Source: JANYGA01 sp031420415
GTDB taxonomy: Bacteria; Vulcanimicrobiota; Vulcanimicrobiia; Vulcanimicrobiales; Vulcanimicrobiaceae
DNA: 64,000 nt
Assembly: GCA_031420415.1 (NCBI GenBank)
Contig: JANOMT010000012.1
Coordinates: 1 to 64,000, forward strand
Direction: 5' to 3'
The stretch's first letter is position 1. Every line of letters begins with the position of its first letter. The position numbers and the translations under genes are program-made. The notes under the pieces were generated by a model. It was given only the letters and a program-made list of their open reading frames with translations, was not told where the DNA came from and made no database searches. Below are positions 10,277 through 18,743 of this stretch, piece by piece.

Positions 10277-12112
10277 ATGTGTGGCATCGTTGGGTACGTC
10301 GGATTCCGCGACAGCGTCGGAATCATCATGGATTCGCTCCAACGTCTGGAATATCGGGGCTATGATAGCGCCGGCATCGCCGTCATCGACGGTGCCGGAG
10401 CGCTCACGGGCTCGAAAGCTGAGGGGAAACTCGGCCGCCTCGCCGAGCGCCTCGTTACGGAGCCGCTCCATGGGATGACCGGACTCGGGCACACGCGCTG
10501 GGCCACGCACGGTCGGCCCTCCGACGCCAACGCTCACCCGCACATGGATTGCTCGGGTAAATTTGCGGTGATCCACAATGGGATCATCGAAAACTATTCG
10601 GTTCTTCGCGAGAAGCTGATTGCCGAAGGCCACACGTTTCGCAGCGAGACCGATACCGAAGTTCTCGCGCACCTCATCGAGAGCAACGACGCGGGCGATC
10701 TCATCGAAGCCGTGCGTACGACGCTACGGCAGGTGACGGGCGCCTACGCGCTCGGCGTGATCTCGCAGGCAACACCCGGGCAACTCGTTTTCGCACGCAG
10801 CGGCGCGAGCCCGCTCGTCGTCGGCATCGGTGACGGCGAGATGTTCGTCGCCTCGGATACGCCCGCAATTTTGAAGTATACGCGCAAGCAAATCATCTTA
10901 CGCGAACATGAGATGGTCGTCATCACGAAGGACGGCTACGCGCTCACCGATTTCGACGGCCACCCGATCGAACGTGAAGTCACGCAGATTATGTGGGATG
11001 CGAGTTCGGCCGAAAAAGACGGCTTCAAGCATTTCATGCTCAAGGAGATGTTCGTCCAGCCGAGCGTCGTGAAGGAGACTCTCGCCGGACGCATCGACGA
11101 ATCGGGCGATTCGCAACTCGCAGCCGAACTCAAGATGAACGAGTATCTGTTGCGTGCGATTACGAAGATTTCGATCACGGGCTGCGGCACGGCGTACCAC
11201 GCGGGCATGGTCGGCATGTATCTCTTGCGCGCGCTGTGCAAGCTACCCGTCGAAATGGAACTCGCGAGCGAATTCCGTTACGGCGATCGCAAACTCGACC
11301 CGCGGACGCTGACGATCGCGATGTCGCAATCGGGCGAGACGGCGGATACCGTCGAAGCGGTCAAGATCGCCAAGGCCGCAGGCTCGCCCGTGCTCGGTAT
11401 CTGCAACGTGCTCGGCTCGCACCTCACGCGCCTCGCCGACGGCGTACTCTACACGCGTGGCGGGCCCGAGATCGGCGTCGCCGCAACCAAGACGTACGTT
11501 TCGCAGACGATCGCGATGGTGCTCTTCGCGCTCTACCTCGCGCGCGTGCGCGAGAGCGAGCCGATCGAACGTCTCCGCGAGATCGCGGAATCGACGAAAC
11601 TGCTTCCGGTCTCGATCGATTTATGTCTGAACCAATCCGACGAGATCCGCAAAGTCGCAAAGAAACTTAAAAAAGCGCGCAGCGTCATGTTCATCGGTCG
11701 CTACGTGAACTTTCCGACCGCTCTCGAAGGCGCGCTCAAACTCAAAGAGATCTCGTACATCCACGCCGAGGGCTACGCGGCAGGCGAACTCAAACACGGC
11801 CCGATCGCGCTGCTCGATAACAAAGTTCCCGTGGTCGCGATCGTTACTGACGGGCGCGTGCGCGAGAAGATGCTCTCCAATCTCGCCGAGGCCAAGGCGC
11901 GTGAAGCGATCACGGTCGTCGTCGCAAATTATGGCGACAAGGAAGCAGCCGCGCTCGCCGACCACATTTTCTGGGTACCCAAGGTCGACGAGCTGCTCTC
12001 GCCGATCGTCAATATCGTCCCGCTCCAACTCTTGGCGTATCACATCGCCGATATCGAGGGTAAGGACGTCGACCAACCGCGTAATCTCGCGAAGACCGTC
12101 ACGGTCGAATAA
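10277..12112 (+). CDS. glmS: Glutamine-fructose-6-phosphate aminotransferase
   Basis: GlmS makes glucosamine-6-phosphate from fructose-6-phosphate and glutamine, the entry to peptidoglycan and lipid A amino sugars. It has 611 residues. The N-terminus MCGIVGYVG exposes Cys2 as the amidotransferase nucleophile, with GLGHTRWATHG following. Two SIS sugar-isomerase domains carry SQSGETADTVEA and EGALKLKEISYIHAEGYAAGELKHGP. The C-terminus ends QPRNLAKTVTVE, as in other GlmS. It lies 35 bp after rpoZ, with no room for a glmS ribozyme. GlmM, the next enzyme of the pathway, is encoded at 42905-44254. Confidence 0.97.
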   Translation: MCGIVGYVGFRDSVGIIMDSLQRLEYRGYDSAGIAVIDGAGALTGSKAEGKLGRLAERLVTEPLHGMTGLGHTRWATHGRPSDANAHPHMDCSGKFAVIHNGIIENYSVLREKLIAEGHTFRSETDTEVLAHLIESNDAGDLIEAVRTTLRQVTGAYALGVISQATPGQLVFARSGASPLVVGIGDGEMFVASDTPAILKYTRKQIILREHEMVVITKDGYALTDFDGHPIEREVTQIMWDASSAEKDGFKHFMLKEMFVQPSVVKETLAGRIDESGDSQLAAELKMNEYLLRAITKISITGCGTAYHAGMVGMYLLRALCKLPVEMELASEFRYGDRKLDPRTLTIAMSQSGETADTVEAVKIAKAAGSPVLGICNVLGSHLTRLADGVLYTRGGPEIGVAATKTYVSQTIAMVLFALYLARVRESEPIERLREIAESTKLLPVSIDLCLNQSDEIRKVAKKLKKARSVMFIGRYVNFPTALEGALKLKEISYIHAEGYAAGELKHGPIALLDNKVPVVAIVTDGRVREKMLSNLAEAKAREAITVVVANYGDKEAAALADHIFWVPKVDELLSPIVNIVPLQLLAYHIADIEGKDVDQPRNLAKTVTVE

Positions 12113-12159
12113 GGCCGGGTTACGGGAATTCGCGCGCGAAACGGGGTAGGTCGCTCGCG

Positions 12160-12903
12160 ATGACGACTACGCCCCTCTCGCGCGCCGATGGCCGCGCTTT
12201 CGACGCGCTCCGCACGGTTACGATCGAAACGAATCCGCTCAAATACGCCGAGGGCAGCGCGCTGATCTCCGTCGGGCATACGCGCGTCCTCTGTGCGGCA
12301 ACGATCGAAGATCGTGTGCCGCCATGGCTACGCGGCCAAGGGAAGGGCTGGGTCACCGCCGAGTACGCGATGCTCCCGCGCGCAACGCACGATCGCACGC
12401 AGCGCGAATCGAGCAAGGGGAAAATCGGCGGTCGCACGCACGAAATCCAGCGCCTGATCGGCCGCGCGCTACGTGCCGTCACCGATCTCAAGGCGCTGGG
12501 CGAACGAAGCATCGTCGTCGATTGCGACGTGTTGCAGGCCGACGGCGGGACACGCACTGCCGCGATCACGGGCGCATACGTCGCGCTCGCACTCGCACTG
12601 CGCCGCGATTTTACCTACGGCTCGGCGAAATGGCCGCTCACGAATGCCGTCGCGGCGGTAAGCGTCGGCTTCGTCGACGGCGTCGGCCACCTCGATCTTC
12701 AATATACCGAGGACAGCCGCGCCGAAGTCGATATGAATGTCGCGATGACGGATGCGGGCGCATTCGTCGAAGTGCAGGGGACGGCCGAGGGCGCGGCTTT
12801 CGATCGTGGCCAACTCGATGCGATGCTGGCGCTTGCCGAGGGCGGGATCACCTCGCTCTTCGCGATGCAGCGTGCGGCGCTCGAGGCCGTACGTGTCGCT
12901 TGA
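12160..12903 (+). CDS. rph: Ribonuclease PH
   Basis: This phosphorolytic 3'-5' exoribonuclease trims tRNA 3' ends. It has 247 residues. Diagnostic stretches are EGSALISVGHTRVLCAATIE, GWVTAEYAMLPRATH, the phosphate-binding ERSIVVDCDVLQADGGTRTA and the C-terminal EVQGTAEGAAFDRGQLDAML. It follows glmS by 47 bp. Its last codons overlap the small gene starting at 12893, so it lies within the same transcriptional run. Confidence 0.96.
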   Translation: MTTTPLSRADGRAFDALRTVTIETNPLKYAEGSALISVGHTRVLCAATIEDRVPPWLRGQGKGWVTAEYAMLPRATHDRTQRESSKGKIGGRTHEIQRLIGRALRAVTDLKALGERSIVVDCDVLQADGGTRTAAITGAYVALALALRRDFTYGSAKWPLTNAVAAVSVGFVDGVGHLDLQYTEDSRAEVDMNVAMTDAGAFVEVQGTAEGAAFDRGQLDAMLALAEGGITSLFAMQRAALEAVRVA

Positions 12904-13234
12904 TCGCAGAGCGCTCGAGGCGCTCGTCGGCGACGTCTCGCGCTTCTATATTCGCGAACGCAAGATGCGCCACGCGCACGATGTGATGACGGCGCGACTC
13001 GAGAAAAACGAAGCCGTGAGCGATCGCGACGCGGTCGCGTATCTCGGAATCGTGCGGGCGTATTTCGGCGGCTTCGAACGTGAAGCGCGAAGCAATCTCG
13101 CGGATCTCGACCGTCGTCTCGCGCGCGTCGGTCAACTCCAATACAATCTCACCGCCGAGCGCGGGGTCACCGCGAAACGCGTCGAAATCACGCAAGGCGT
13201 TCTCGCGCGCATCGCGGAATGCGACGCGCGATGA
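12893..13234 (+). CDS. Small uncharacterised helical protein between rph and mlaE
   Basis: I do not recognise this 113-residue protein. It starts with GTG at 12893, 11 bp inside rph in another frame, and its TGA overlaps the mlaE start as ATGA. That tight coupling argues it is real. It is highly charged and looks all-helical: RFYIRERKMRHAHDVM, then a Leu-Ala-Asp-Arg-rich stretch (NLADLDRRLARVGQL) that may form a coiled coil. It has no signal peptide and no Cys. Its position suggests a role linked to the Mla transporter or simply shared expression; neither can be shown from sequence. Confidence 0.6.
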   Translation: MSLDRRALEALVGDVSRFYIRERKMRHAHDVMTARLEKNEAVSDRDAVAYLGIVRAYFGGFEREARSNLADLDRRLARVGQLQYNLTAERGVTAKRVEITQGVLARIAECDAR

Positions 13235-14016
13235 AAGTCTTCGAAGATGTCGGTCGCACGACCGTCGGATTCTTCGAATATGCAGGCGGCGCGGCATCGC
13301 TCGTTGCGGAATCTGCGAGCTACACGGCTTCGTTGCGCATTCGCGTAAACGAGACGTTCTCGCAAGCATTCTTACTCGGCGTCCAGTCGACGCCGATCGT
13401 GCTCTTGACATCGCTCTTTACGGGCATGGTTATCTCGCTCGAATCGGCAAATCAAGCGCGCCAATACGGCGTGACCGATCTCGTCGGCGGTGCCGTCGCC
13501 TACGTCTCATCCCGCGAACTCGGCCCGATGCTCACGGCCGTCGTCGTCGCCGGTCGCGCGGGGGCTGCGATCGCAGCAGAACTCGGATCGATGGTCGTCA
13601 CGGAGCAAATCGAAGCCCTCGAAGCGCTCGGCCTCTCACCCGTGCGGATGCTCGTCGTGCCGCGCCTCCTTGCGATGATCGCGATGCTCCCGATCCTCGT
13701 GATCTTCGCCGATATCATCTCGATTCTCGGTGGGATGTATCTTGCGAAGACGGTCGCCAATATTAGCTACGGCCAATTTTTCGATTCCGCGCGCGTCTAC
13801 AGCCAATTCCCAGACTATCTCAAAGGGATGCTCAAAGCCGTCGTATTTGCGATCATCATCGTCATCGTCGGCTGTTACCAAGGGTTTGGCGTCCGAGGCG
13901 GCGCCGCGGGTGTCGGCCGGGCTACCACGGGCGCCGTCGTCACCTCGATCATTCTCATCTTCATCTCGAACTTCGTCATGTCGATCTTGCTCTTCGGTTA
14001 CGGCGCCGGAAAATGA
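13231..14016 (+). CDS. mlaE: MlaE-type lipid ABC transporter permease
   Basis: This 261-residue inner-membrane permease of the MlaE/YrbE family has the conserved family core (LTAVVVAGRAGAAIAAELGS, VTEQIEALEALG and PRLLAMIAMLPIL) and 5-6 hydrophobic segments. With MlaF and an MCE protein it moves phospholipids between the inner and outer membranes. I take the start at 13231, where ATGA overlaps the preceding gene, rather than the ATG 12 bp upstream. Its own stop overlaps the mlaF start as ATGA. Confidence 0.93.
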   Translation: MKVFEDVGRTTVGFFEYAGGAASLVAESASYTASLRIRVNETFSQAFLLGVQSTPIVLLTSLFTGMVISLESANQARQYGVTDLVGGAVAYVSSRELGPMLTAVVVAGRAGAAIAAELGSMVVTEQIEALEALGLSPVRMLVVPRLLAMIAMLPILVIFADIISILGGMYLAKTVANISYGQFFDSARVYSQFPDYLKGMLKAVVFAIIIVIVGCYQGFGVRGGAAGVGRATTGAVVTSIILIFISNFVMSILLFGYGAGK

Positions 14017-14771
14017 CTGCCAAGAATTACGCGCGTATCGAAAATGCGACGCTGCGGTACGGCGATAAGTACGTCTTGAAGAATTGTTCGCTCGAGATCA
14101 AAGAGCGCGCGATCACGTGCTTGATCGGCCTTTCCGGTGCTGGAAAATCGACGATCTTACGTTTGCTCAATGGCTTGCGGATGCCGAGTGAAGGCAAGGT
14201 CTACATCGGTGACGTCGATCTCTCGAGCTTGAGCAAACGCGAACTTATCGATTTCCGGCGCAAAGTCGGCTTTTCGTTTCAGTTTGCAGCGCTCTTCGAT
14301 AGTCTCACCATCGGCGAGAATATCGCGTTGCCGCTCCGCGAACATACGAAGATGAACGCGTCCGAGATCGAAAAACTCGTCGCCGATACGCTCGAGAGCG
14401 TGGGGCTCGCGAATGCGAGCGCGAGCATGCCATCCGAGCTTTCCGGCGGCATGCTCAAGCGCGCCGGGTTCGCCCGTGCGGTCGTCACGAATCCCAAACT
14501 CGTGCTTTATGACGAACCGACGACCGGCCTCGATCCGATCATCACGCACGTGCTCACCGATACGATCAAACGCTTGCGGGAACAACTCGATGGAACCGCC
14601 GTCGTGGTCTCGCACGATCTCGATAGTATTTTCACGATGGCCGATTACGTCGCAATGCTTTTCGAGGGAGCCATCATCGCCTACGGGACCGTCGAGGAAA
14701 TCAAGTCGTCGCCGAACCCGATCGTCCAGCAATTCTTGCAGGGGAGTGAGGTCGGGCCGATTCCGCTCTAG
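14013..14771 (+). CDS. mlaF: MlaF-type lipid ABC transporter ATPase
   Basis: This 252-residue ABC ATPase has Walker A GLSGAGKST, a Q-loop near FSFQFAALFDSLT, the signature LSGGM, Walker B LVLYDEPTTGLDP and the switch His in VVVSHDL. The Q-loop and signature wording match the MlaF/Ttg2A clade. It energises lipid movement by the MlaE permease. The start overlaps mlaE as ATGA, and the MCE-domain partner begins 28 bp downstream, giving the order mlaE-mlaF-mlaD. No mlaB or mlaC is adjacent, although a STAS protein lies far away at 38426. Confidence 0.94.
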   Translation: MTAKNYARIENATLRYGDKYVLKNCSLEIKERAITCLIGLSGAGKSTILRLLNGLRMPSEGKVYIGDVDLSSLSKRELIDFRRKVGFSFQFAALFDSLTIGENIALPLREHTKMNASEIEKLVADTLESVGLANASASMPSELSGGMLKRAGFARAVVTNPKLVLYDEPTTGLDPIITHVLTDTIKRLREQLDGTAVVVSHDLDSIFTMADYVAMLFEGAIIAYGTVEEIKSSPNPIVQQFLQGSEVGPIPL

Positions 14772-14799
14772 CGGCATCGCGCGCGACCTGTTGTAACGT

Positions 14800-16467
14800 A
14801 TGTCGAAACAAGCCCTAGTCGGACTCTTCACCATTCTCGGTCTCGCGGCCGTCTTCGCGGTGTTCTACATTCTCGGCGATATCGGGACGCGCTCGAGCGG
14901 CTACAAGATCGCCGCGCACTTCACGGGTGCCTCCGGCTTGCGCACGGCAGCCGGCGTTTTCCTCAGCGGCGTGCCGATCGGTGCGGTCGATAGGATCGAC
15001 CTGCTCCCCGACTACACGACCGAGGTCGTGATGGCGATCAAACCCGGATATGAAATCCCAGTCGGCTCGAAGTTTCTGATTCAGGCACCGCTCACGGGCG
15101 AACCCTCGATCCTCATCCAGCCACCCAAGGGTGTCGATGCCCGCGTTCAAACGCTCCCGCACGAAATCGCCCCGATCGCCCAACAGCCGCGTGGCGTGAA
15201 CCCCGCCTCGATCTCCGATCTTCTCGAACAGGGCCAAGGCGAAGTCCGTCGGCTCGACACGATTCTCGCAACCTTGCAGAAGACCGAACCCGAACTCCTC
15301 GCCGAGCTCAAATCGACGCTCGTCAACGCAAACGACCTCACGACCAACGCCAATCGCTCGCTCACGACGCTGACGGGTAAAGTTCAGACATTAACCGATT
15401 CGTTGCAGAAGAATCTTACCGTCGCGAGCAATAACGTCGTCGATCTCACGGGCTCGCTCAACGACGTCGTCAAGCGCGACTCGGGCCAAGTCGACGCGCT
15501 GCTCGCGCAGCTCTCGTCGACCTCGAAATCCTTCGGCCAGACCGTCGATTCGTTGCGCGACGTGGCAACGAATCCGCAAGTAAAGCAGAACCTCATCAAC
15601 ACGACGCGCGACTTCGCGGCGACCGCAAAGACGTTCTCGGACTTGACGAACGATTTCCGTCAGGTCACGGGGAACACGCAGACGCAAACGCAGTTGCGCG
15701 ATACCGTCGCGCAACTCGATGCGACCGCGCAAAAAGTCGATTCGCTCGTCGGATCGCTCGGCGGCACCTCGAACGTCTACGGCGTCGACAAAGACGCGAC
15801 GCCCCCACCCGCGGCGCCGACCGCCGACCCGGGCGCGGTGCCCACGTCGAAGCCTCTCTTCAAATCGCCGCGTTCCTCATCGAGTTCGACGGTCTCACCG
15901 AGTACGACGGTCGACGCAAGCGCTCCGCAGAACGCTTCGACGGGTGCGGGTCGTGCCAAGACTGTCGCGACCAATGCAAAACTCGCGGTGCTCAAAGCCA
16001 AACTCGGCACCTTTACGAAAGATCTCGTCGAGTTGCAGATTCGCGTGAGCGAGCTCTCGCCGCAACGCCCCGGAAGCATCAACCGTAACGTCTCGCCGCT
16101 GCTCACGTCCGATCGCGGACCGCAATCGGATTTTAATCTCTTGATCTTGCCACGCGGCACGACGGGCCTCGAACTCGGCGTCAACGATATCGGGTCGGAA
16201 CGTACCGGAACGGCAAATGCGATGTTGCTCAGCCGCAGCGGCAGTTTCACGTACGGCGGCGGGATCGAATATTCGCGTTTGGGTGTTACGGCGAGTATCG
16301 CGCGCGGTGCGCTCGGCCTCGAAGCGCGGGCGTACGATCTGCGCCATCCGACCCTCGATTCATACATCAACTTTGTGGCTAACCGTAAAGTGAAGATCTT
16401 CGGCGGAGAACGCGATATCACGCACGCCCAGCGTCGCAGCGTCCTCGGGCTGCAGTTTTCTTTTTAG
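14800..16467 (+). CDS. mlaD: MCE-domain lipid transport protein with a C-terminal barrel-like domain
   Basis: This 555-residue protein has an N-terminal membrane helix (about 5-26), an MCE domain (about 35-120, with GASGLRTAAGVFLSGVPIGAV), and a long Thr/Asn/Gln-rich helical region (about 140-320) of the kind that forms tunnels in MCE hexamers. A Pro/Ser/Thr linker (about 330-375) follows. The last 110 residues are beta-rich and end LGLQFSF, with a terminal Phe as in outer-membrane proteins. E. coli MlaD is about 183 residues, so the barrel-like tail is an addition. The tail may dock at or insert in the outer membrane; that is inference. mlaE and mlaF lie directly upstream. Confidence 0.85.
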   Translation: MSKQALVGLFTILGLAAVFAVFYILGDIGTRSSGYKIAAHFTGASGLRTAAGVFLSGVPIGAVDRIDLLPDYTTEVVMAIKPGYEIPVGSKFLIQAPLTGEPSILIQPPKGVDARVQTLPHEIAPIAQQPRGVNPASISDLLEQGQGEVRRLDTILATLQKTEPELLAELKSTLVNANDLTTNANRSLTTLTGKVQTLTDSLQKNLTVASNNVVDLTGSLNDVVKRDSGQVDALLAQLSSTSKSFGQTVDSLRDVATNPQVKQNLINTTRDFAATAKTFSDLTNDFRQVTGNTQTQTQLRDTVAQLDATAQKVDSLVGSLGGTSNVYGVDKDATPPPAAPTADPGAVPTSKPLFKSPRSSSSSTVSPSTTVDASAPQNASTGAGRAKTVATNAKLAVLKAKLGTFTKDLVELQIRVSELSPQRPGSINRNVSPLLTSDRGPQSDFNLLILPRGTTGLELGVNDIGSERTGTANAMLLSRSGSFTYGGGIEYSRLGVTASIARGALGLEARAYDLRHPTLDSYINFVANRKVKIFGGERDITHAQRRSVLGLQFSF

Positions 16468-16470
16468 GCG

Positions 16471-17187
16471 GTGATTCCGCTGCGCGTTTTGGGACGCGAT
16501 CCCATCTTCCCCGTCGCGGTGTATGCGATCGTCGCGATCAATATCGCGGTCTTCATCCAGGAACTCGGCAGCCCGGGTGTGGGGGCGCGAGAAGCGTTCA
16601 TCAACGCCTACGCGCTTATTCCGTTCGACCTCACGCACGGCATCCAGCTCGATACGCCCGCACCGCCGACGTTGTCGACTCTCGTCACCGCGCAATTCTT
16701 GCACGGAAGCGTGTTGCATATTTTTTTCAACATGCTTTTCTTACTCGTCTTCGGACCGGAGATCGAGTTCGTGCTCGGTCACGTCCGGTTCGTCGCGGTC
16801 TACGTGACGTGCGGAATTTTAGGCGGCCTTGCGGAGGTCGCGATGATGCCGGGTAGTCACGTTCCCGGCATCGGCGCATCGGGAGCGATCGCGGGTATCC
16901 TCGGTGCGTTCTTGTTGCGCTTTCCGACGCGCGATGTCCAAACGATCGTCCCCATCGGCTGCTTTCCGATTTTCCTACGGCTTCCGGCTTTTCTCGTGAT
17001 CGGCTTGTGGGCGATCGTGCAATTCATCCACGGCTTCGGGTCGCTCTCGGATCGCGTCCTCTCCGAGCAAGGTGGCGGTACCGCGTACTTCGCGCACATC
17101 GGCGGCTTTTTGGCCGGCATCTTTCTCATCGCGTTCGCGCCTGGGGCGGGATCACCGCGCCGCGGGCGGTATCGGTATTACTTTTGA
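16471..17187 (+). CDS. Rhomboid-family intramembrane serine protease
   Basis: This 238-residue protein has six or so membrane segments. The catalytic serine lies in GIGASGAIAGILGAFLL and the catalytic histidine in AHIGGFLAGIFL. The HGSVLHIFFNMLFL helix supplies the conserved His and Asn. Rhomboids cleave transmembrane segments of client proteins. The start is a GTG at 16471, 3 bp after the mlaD stop, so it is coupled to the Mla operon. That hints at envelope quality control, but no substrate is visible. Confidence 0.9.
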   Translation: MIPLRVLGRDPIFPVAVYAIVAINIAVFIQELGSPGVGAREAFINAYALIPFDLTHGIQLDTPAPPTLSTLVTAQFLHGSVLHIFFNMLFLLVFGPEIEFVLGHVRFVAVYVTCGILGGLAEVAMMPGSHVPGIGASGAIAGILGAFLLRFPTRDVQTIVPIGCFPIFLRLPAFLVIGLWAIVQFIHGFGSLSDRVLSEQGGGTAYFAHIGGFLAGIFLIAFAPGAGSPRRGRYRYYF

Positions 17188-17193
17188 GGCTCT

Positions 17194-18123
17194 ATGACCG
17201 CTGACGTACGAACGCGCATCGCGATTCTCGGGGCAGGTGCGATGGGCACGCTCTTCGCCTATTACCTCGCCGAGCGGAGCGACGTGACGCTCGTCGACGT
17301 TCGCGGGGACGTCGTCGAGACGATCACTTCGAATGGCGGCGTCTCGGTCGACGATCTTCCCGTGCGGCGCGTCGTCGCGACGCGCGATCCCGCGCGAGCG
17401 TTCGCGACCGATTTTCTTTTCGTTTTCGTGAAGGCGCCCAACACGCTCAGCGCCGTGCGACCGTTTGCCGGACAACTCAATCCCGCCACGCCGATCGTGT
17501 CGTTGCAGAACGGACTCGGCAACGAGGAAGCGATCAAGACCGCCCTCGGCGGTACCGTCGCGCTCGTCATCGGCATCACCAACGAAGCGGGTCTCGCGAT
17601 CGGTCACGGGCGTTCGCGACGGCAGGGGATCGGTACGACGGTCGTCGGTTCTGCAGGCGCGTCGACGGCGACGGTGCGATCGGTCCAGGGCCTCATCGCG
17701 CGGACGGGCCTCGATTGCGCGATCGCCTACGATATTCGGCCGCATCAATGGGGGAAGTTGCTCGCGAACGCGACGATCAACCCGATTTCCGCACTTGCCG
17801 ACGCACGCAATGGCATCGTTGCAAGCGATCCCAATGCCGCCGAACTCGGGCGTCTCGTCGCGAACGAGAGCGCGGCCGTGGCACGGGCGCTACGCATCAA
17901 CCTTCCATTCGGCGACCCGTGGGAATACGTGCGCGGTATTCTCGCAAATGCTCCCGATAGCCGCAATTCCATGACGGTCGATCTCGGCGCGCATCTCAAG
18001 ACGGAGATCGATCACGTCAACGGAGCGATCGTTGCCGCCGGACGGCGTCTGGGTATTGCCACGCCGTATAACGACGCGCTCTTGCGATTGGTACGTGCGA
18101 AAGAGAACGCCCCGCGCGAGTGA
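17194..18123 (+). CDS. panE: 2-dehydropantoate 2-reductase
   Basis: This 309-residue member of the ApbA/PanE family reduces ketopantoate to pantoate with NADPH for coenzyme A synthesis. The Rossmann fold opens with IAILGAGAMGTLFAYYL. LLANATINPISAL contains the catalytic lysine region (HQWGKLLANA), and the C-terminal domain has the substrate-contact stretch EIDHVNGAIVAAGRRLGI. It starts 6 bp after the rhomboid gene and closes the plus-strand operon. Some ApbA/PanE paralogues act on other keto acids, and no other pan gene is in the window. Confidence 0.85.
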   Translation: MTADVRTRIAILGAGAMGTLFAYYLAERSDVTLVDVRGDVVETITSNGGVSVDDLPVRRVVATRDPARAFATDFLFVFVKAPNTLSAVRPFAGQLNPATPIVSLQNGLGNEEAIKTALGGTVALVIGITNEAGLAIGHGRSRRQGIGTTVVGSAGASTATVRSVQGLIARTGLDCAIAYDIRPHQWGKLLANATINPISALADARNGIVASDPNAAELGRLVANESAAVARALRINLPFGDPWEYVRGILANAPDSRNSMTVDLGAHLKTEIDHVNGAIVAAGRRLGIATPYNDALLRLVRAKENAPRE

Positions 18124-18132
18124 CCGCTCGGA

Positions 18133-18693
18133 CTACTCGCGTATCGTCGTCGGTTTGACGAGTGCGAGCAGGGTGTCGATGAGCGTCTCGACGTCGTCGC
18201 TCGCAATGAGGTTTTTGCGATCTTCGGGATTCACGAAACCACGCGCGACCGCGTCGTCGCAAAACGCGATGAGCGAATCGTAGTAGCCCTCGACGTTGAC
18301 GATACCCGAAGGTTTCTGGTGATAGCCGAGTTGGCGCCACGTGACGACTTCAAAGATCTCTTCGAGCGTCCCGAAACCACCGGGCAGCGTGATGAACGCA
18401 TCGGAAAGCGCCGCCATCATGGCCTTGCGCTCGTGCATCGAGCCCACGACGTGCAATTCCGAGAGATGACGATGGGCGACTTCACGCTCGGCGAGCATCT
18501 CGGGAATAATCCCGATGACTTCGCCGCCGGCCGCTATTGCAGCGTCGGCAACCGTGCCCATCAGCCCGACGCGACCGCCGCCATAGACGATGCCGATACC
18601 ACGATGCGCGAGCGACCGCGCGACGGCGATCGCGGTATCACGATAAGCCGGCCGATCGCCGTCGTTCGAGCCGCAGAAGATGCAGACGCGCAC
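18133..18693 (-). CDS. LOG-family nucleoside-5'-monophosphate phosphoribohydrolase
   Basis: This 186-residue protein has a Rossmann-like fold starting RVCIFCGSNDGDRPAY and the family hallmark LPGGFGTLEEIFEV. GIVYGGGRVGLMGTVADA is also typical. LOG proteins cleave the base from nucleoside monophosphates, activating cytokinins in plants; bacterial members probably act in nucleotide salvage or stress. It is divergent from hpnB and convergent with panE, so it appears to be a single-gene unit. Confidence 0.88.
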   Translation of the reverse strand: MRVCIFCGSNDGDRPAYRDTAIAVARSLAHRGIGIVYGGGRVGLMGTVADAAIAAGGEVIGIIPEMLAEREVAHRHLSELHVVGSMHERKAMMAALSDAFITLPGGFGTLEEIFEVVTWRQLGYHQKPSGIVNVEGYYDSLIAFCDDAVARGFVNPEDRKNLIASDDVETLIDTLLALVKPTTIRE

Positions 18694-18743
18694 TAGGCGT
18701 CACACAAGGCGAGCTTGGATCGCGTTCGAATAGCGCACACGAC

